Origin: MFAQ01 sp964592455
GTDB lineage: Bacteria; Patescibacteriota; Microgenomatia; UBA1400; MFAQ01
Assembly (NCBI GenBank): GCA_964592455.1
Contig: CAZQDQ010000062.1
Location: 1-5,253, forward strand
Direction: 5' to 3'
Length of the DNA: 5,253 nucleotides
Shown: positions 5,177-5,253 of the stretch, piece after piece
How positions within the stretch are numbered: position 1 is the stretch's first letter
Layout: each line of letters opens with the position of its first letter
Translations under genes and position numbers: made by a program
Notes under the pieces: model-generated
Told to the model about the DNA's origin: nothing
Seen by the model: the letters and a program-made list of their open reading frames with translations, nothing else
Databases searched by the model: none

Positions 5177-5253
5177 GGGTTTTCTCGTTTGACTTAGTTA
5201 TTCATAATTTTGTGTACTATTTTTGCTTTTATATCAATCCTTTTTGTTGTGTG
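5177..5253. other. AT-rich intergenic end of the window
   Basis: No gene or terminator hairpin is visible. A TTGACT (5189-5194) and a TACTAT (5215-5220) resemble -35 and -10 boxes on the + strand, but the 20-base spacer is too long for a confident promoter call. Confidence 0.3.

Noticed and set aside
5189..5220. Promoter-like boxes TTGACT and TACTAT
   Set aside because: The spacer of 20 bases is outside the usual range, and no gene start lies within the window to support it.
1..5253. UGA recoding as seen in some Patescibacteria
   Set aside because: All genes read through without internal TGA and end in TAA or TAG. Six stops are too few to infer an altered code.

Overview
The window is AT-rich, densely packed bacterial DNA with six protein genes (the first cut by the window edge), one clear tRNA gene and two short but information-rich intergenic regions. 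Gene content and style suggest a Candidate Phyla Radiation (Patescibacteria) genome, perhaps Microgenomates. The pointers are an unusually short phosphoglycerate kinase, a PEGA/SH3 lipoprotein with a Thr/Pro linker, a polyprenyl-phosphate phosphoribosyltransferase beside a WecA-like enzyme, and mostly weak ribosome binding sites. This placement is inference from memory of such genomes, not a search. The standard genetic code fits: every gene reads through and ends in TAA or TAG.

Layout. Positions 1-1168 (+ strand) hold the C-terminal end of a WecA/MraY-type sugar-phosphate transferase, overlapped by a UbiA-family phosphoribosyltransferase. Both act on a polyprenyl-phosphate carrier in the membrane, so this is the end of a cell-surface polysaccharide operon. 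It converges on a minus-strand lipoprotein (1197-2090) with two PEGA domains and an SH3-like domain. Positions 2091-2390 hold tRNA-Cys(GCA) on the minus strand, a strong hairpin abutting its 3' end, and a tRNA-derived structured element that repeats the last 20 bases of the tRNA-Cys region. Positions 2391-4469 (minus strand) are a glycolytic operon, pgk then gap, 27 bases apart, encoding consecutive steps of lower glycolysis. A divergent intergenic region (4470-4585) carries a near-consensus sigma-70-type promoter with repeated half-sites and two leader hairpins. It drives a membrane-anchored M23 (LytM-type) peptidase on the + strand (4586-5176). The last 77 bases show no gene.

The most unusual parts are the tRNA-Cys-derived element at 2136-2233, the compact promoter and leader of the M23 gene, and the shortened phosphoglycerate kinase. 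No defence system, CRISPR array, transposase or integrase is visible.
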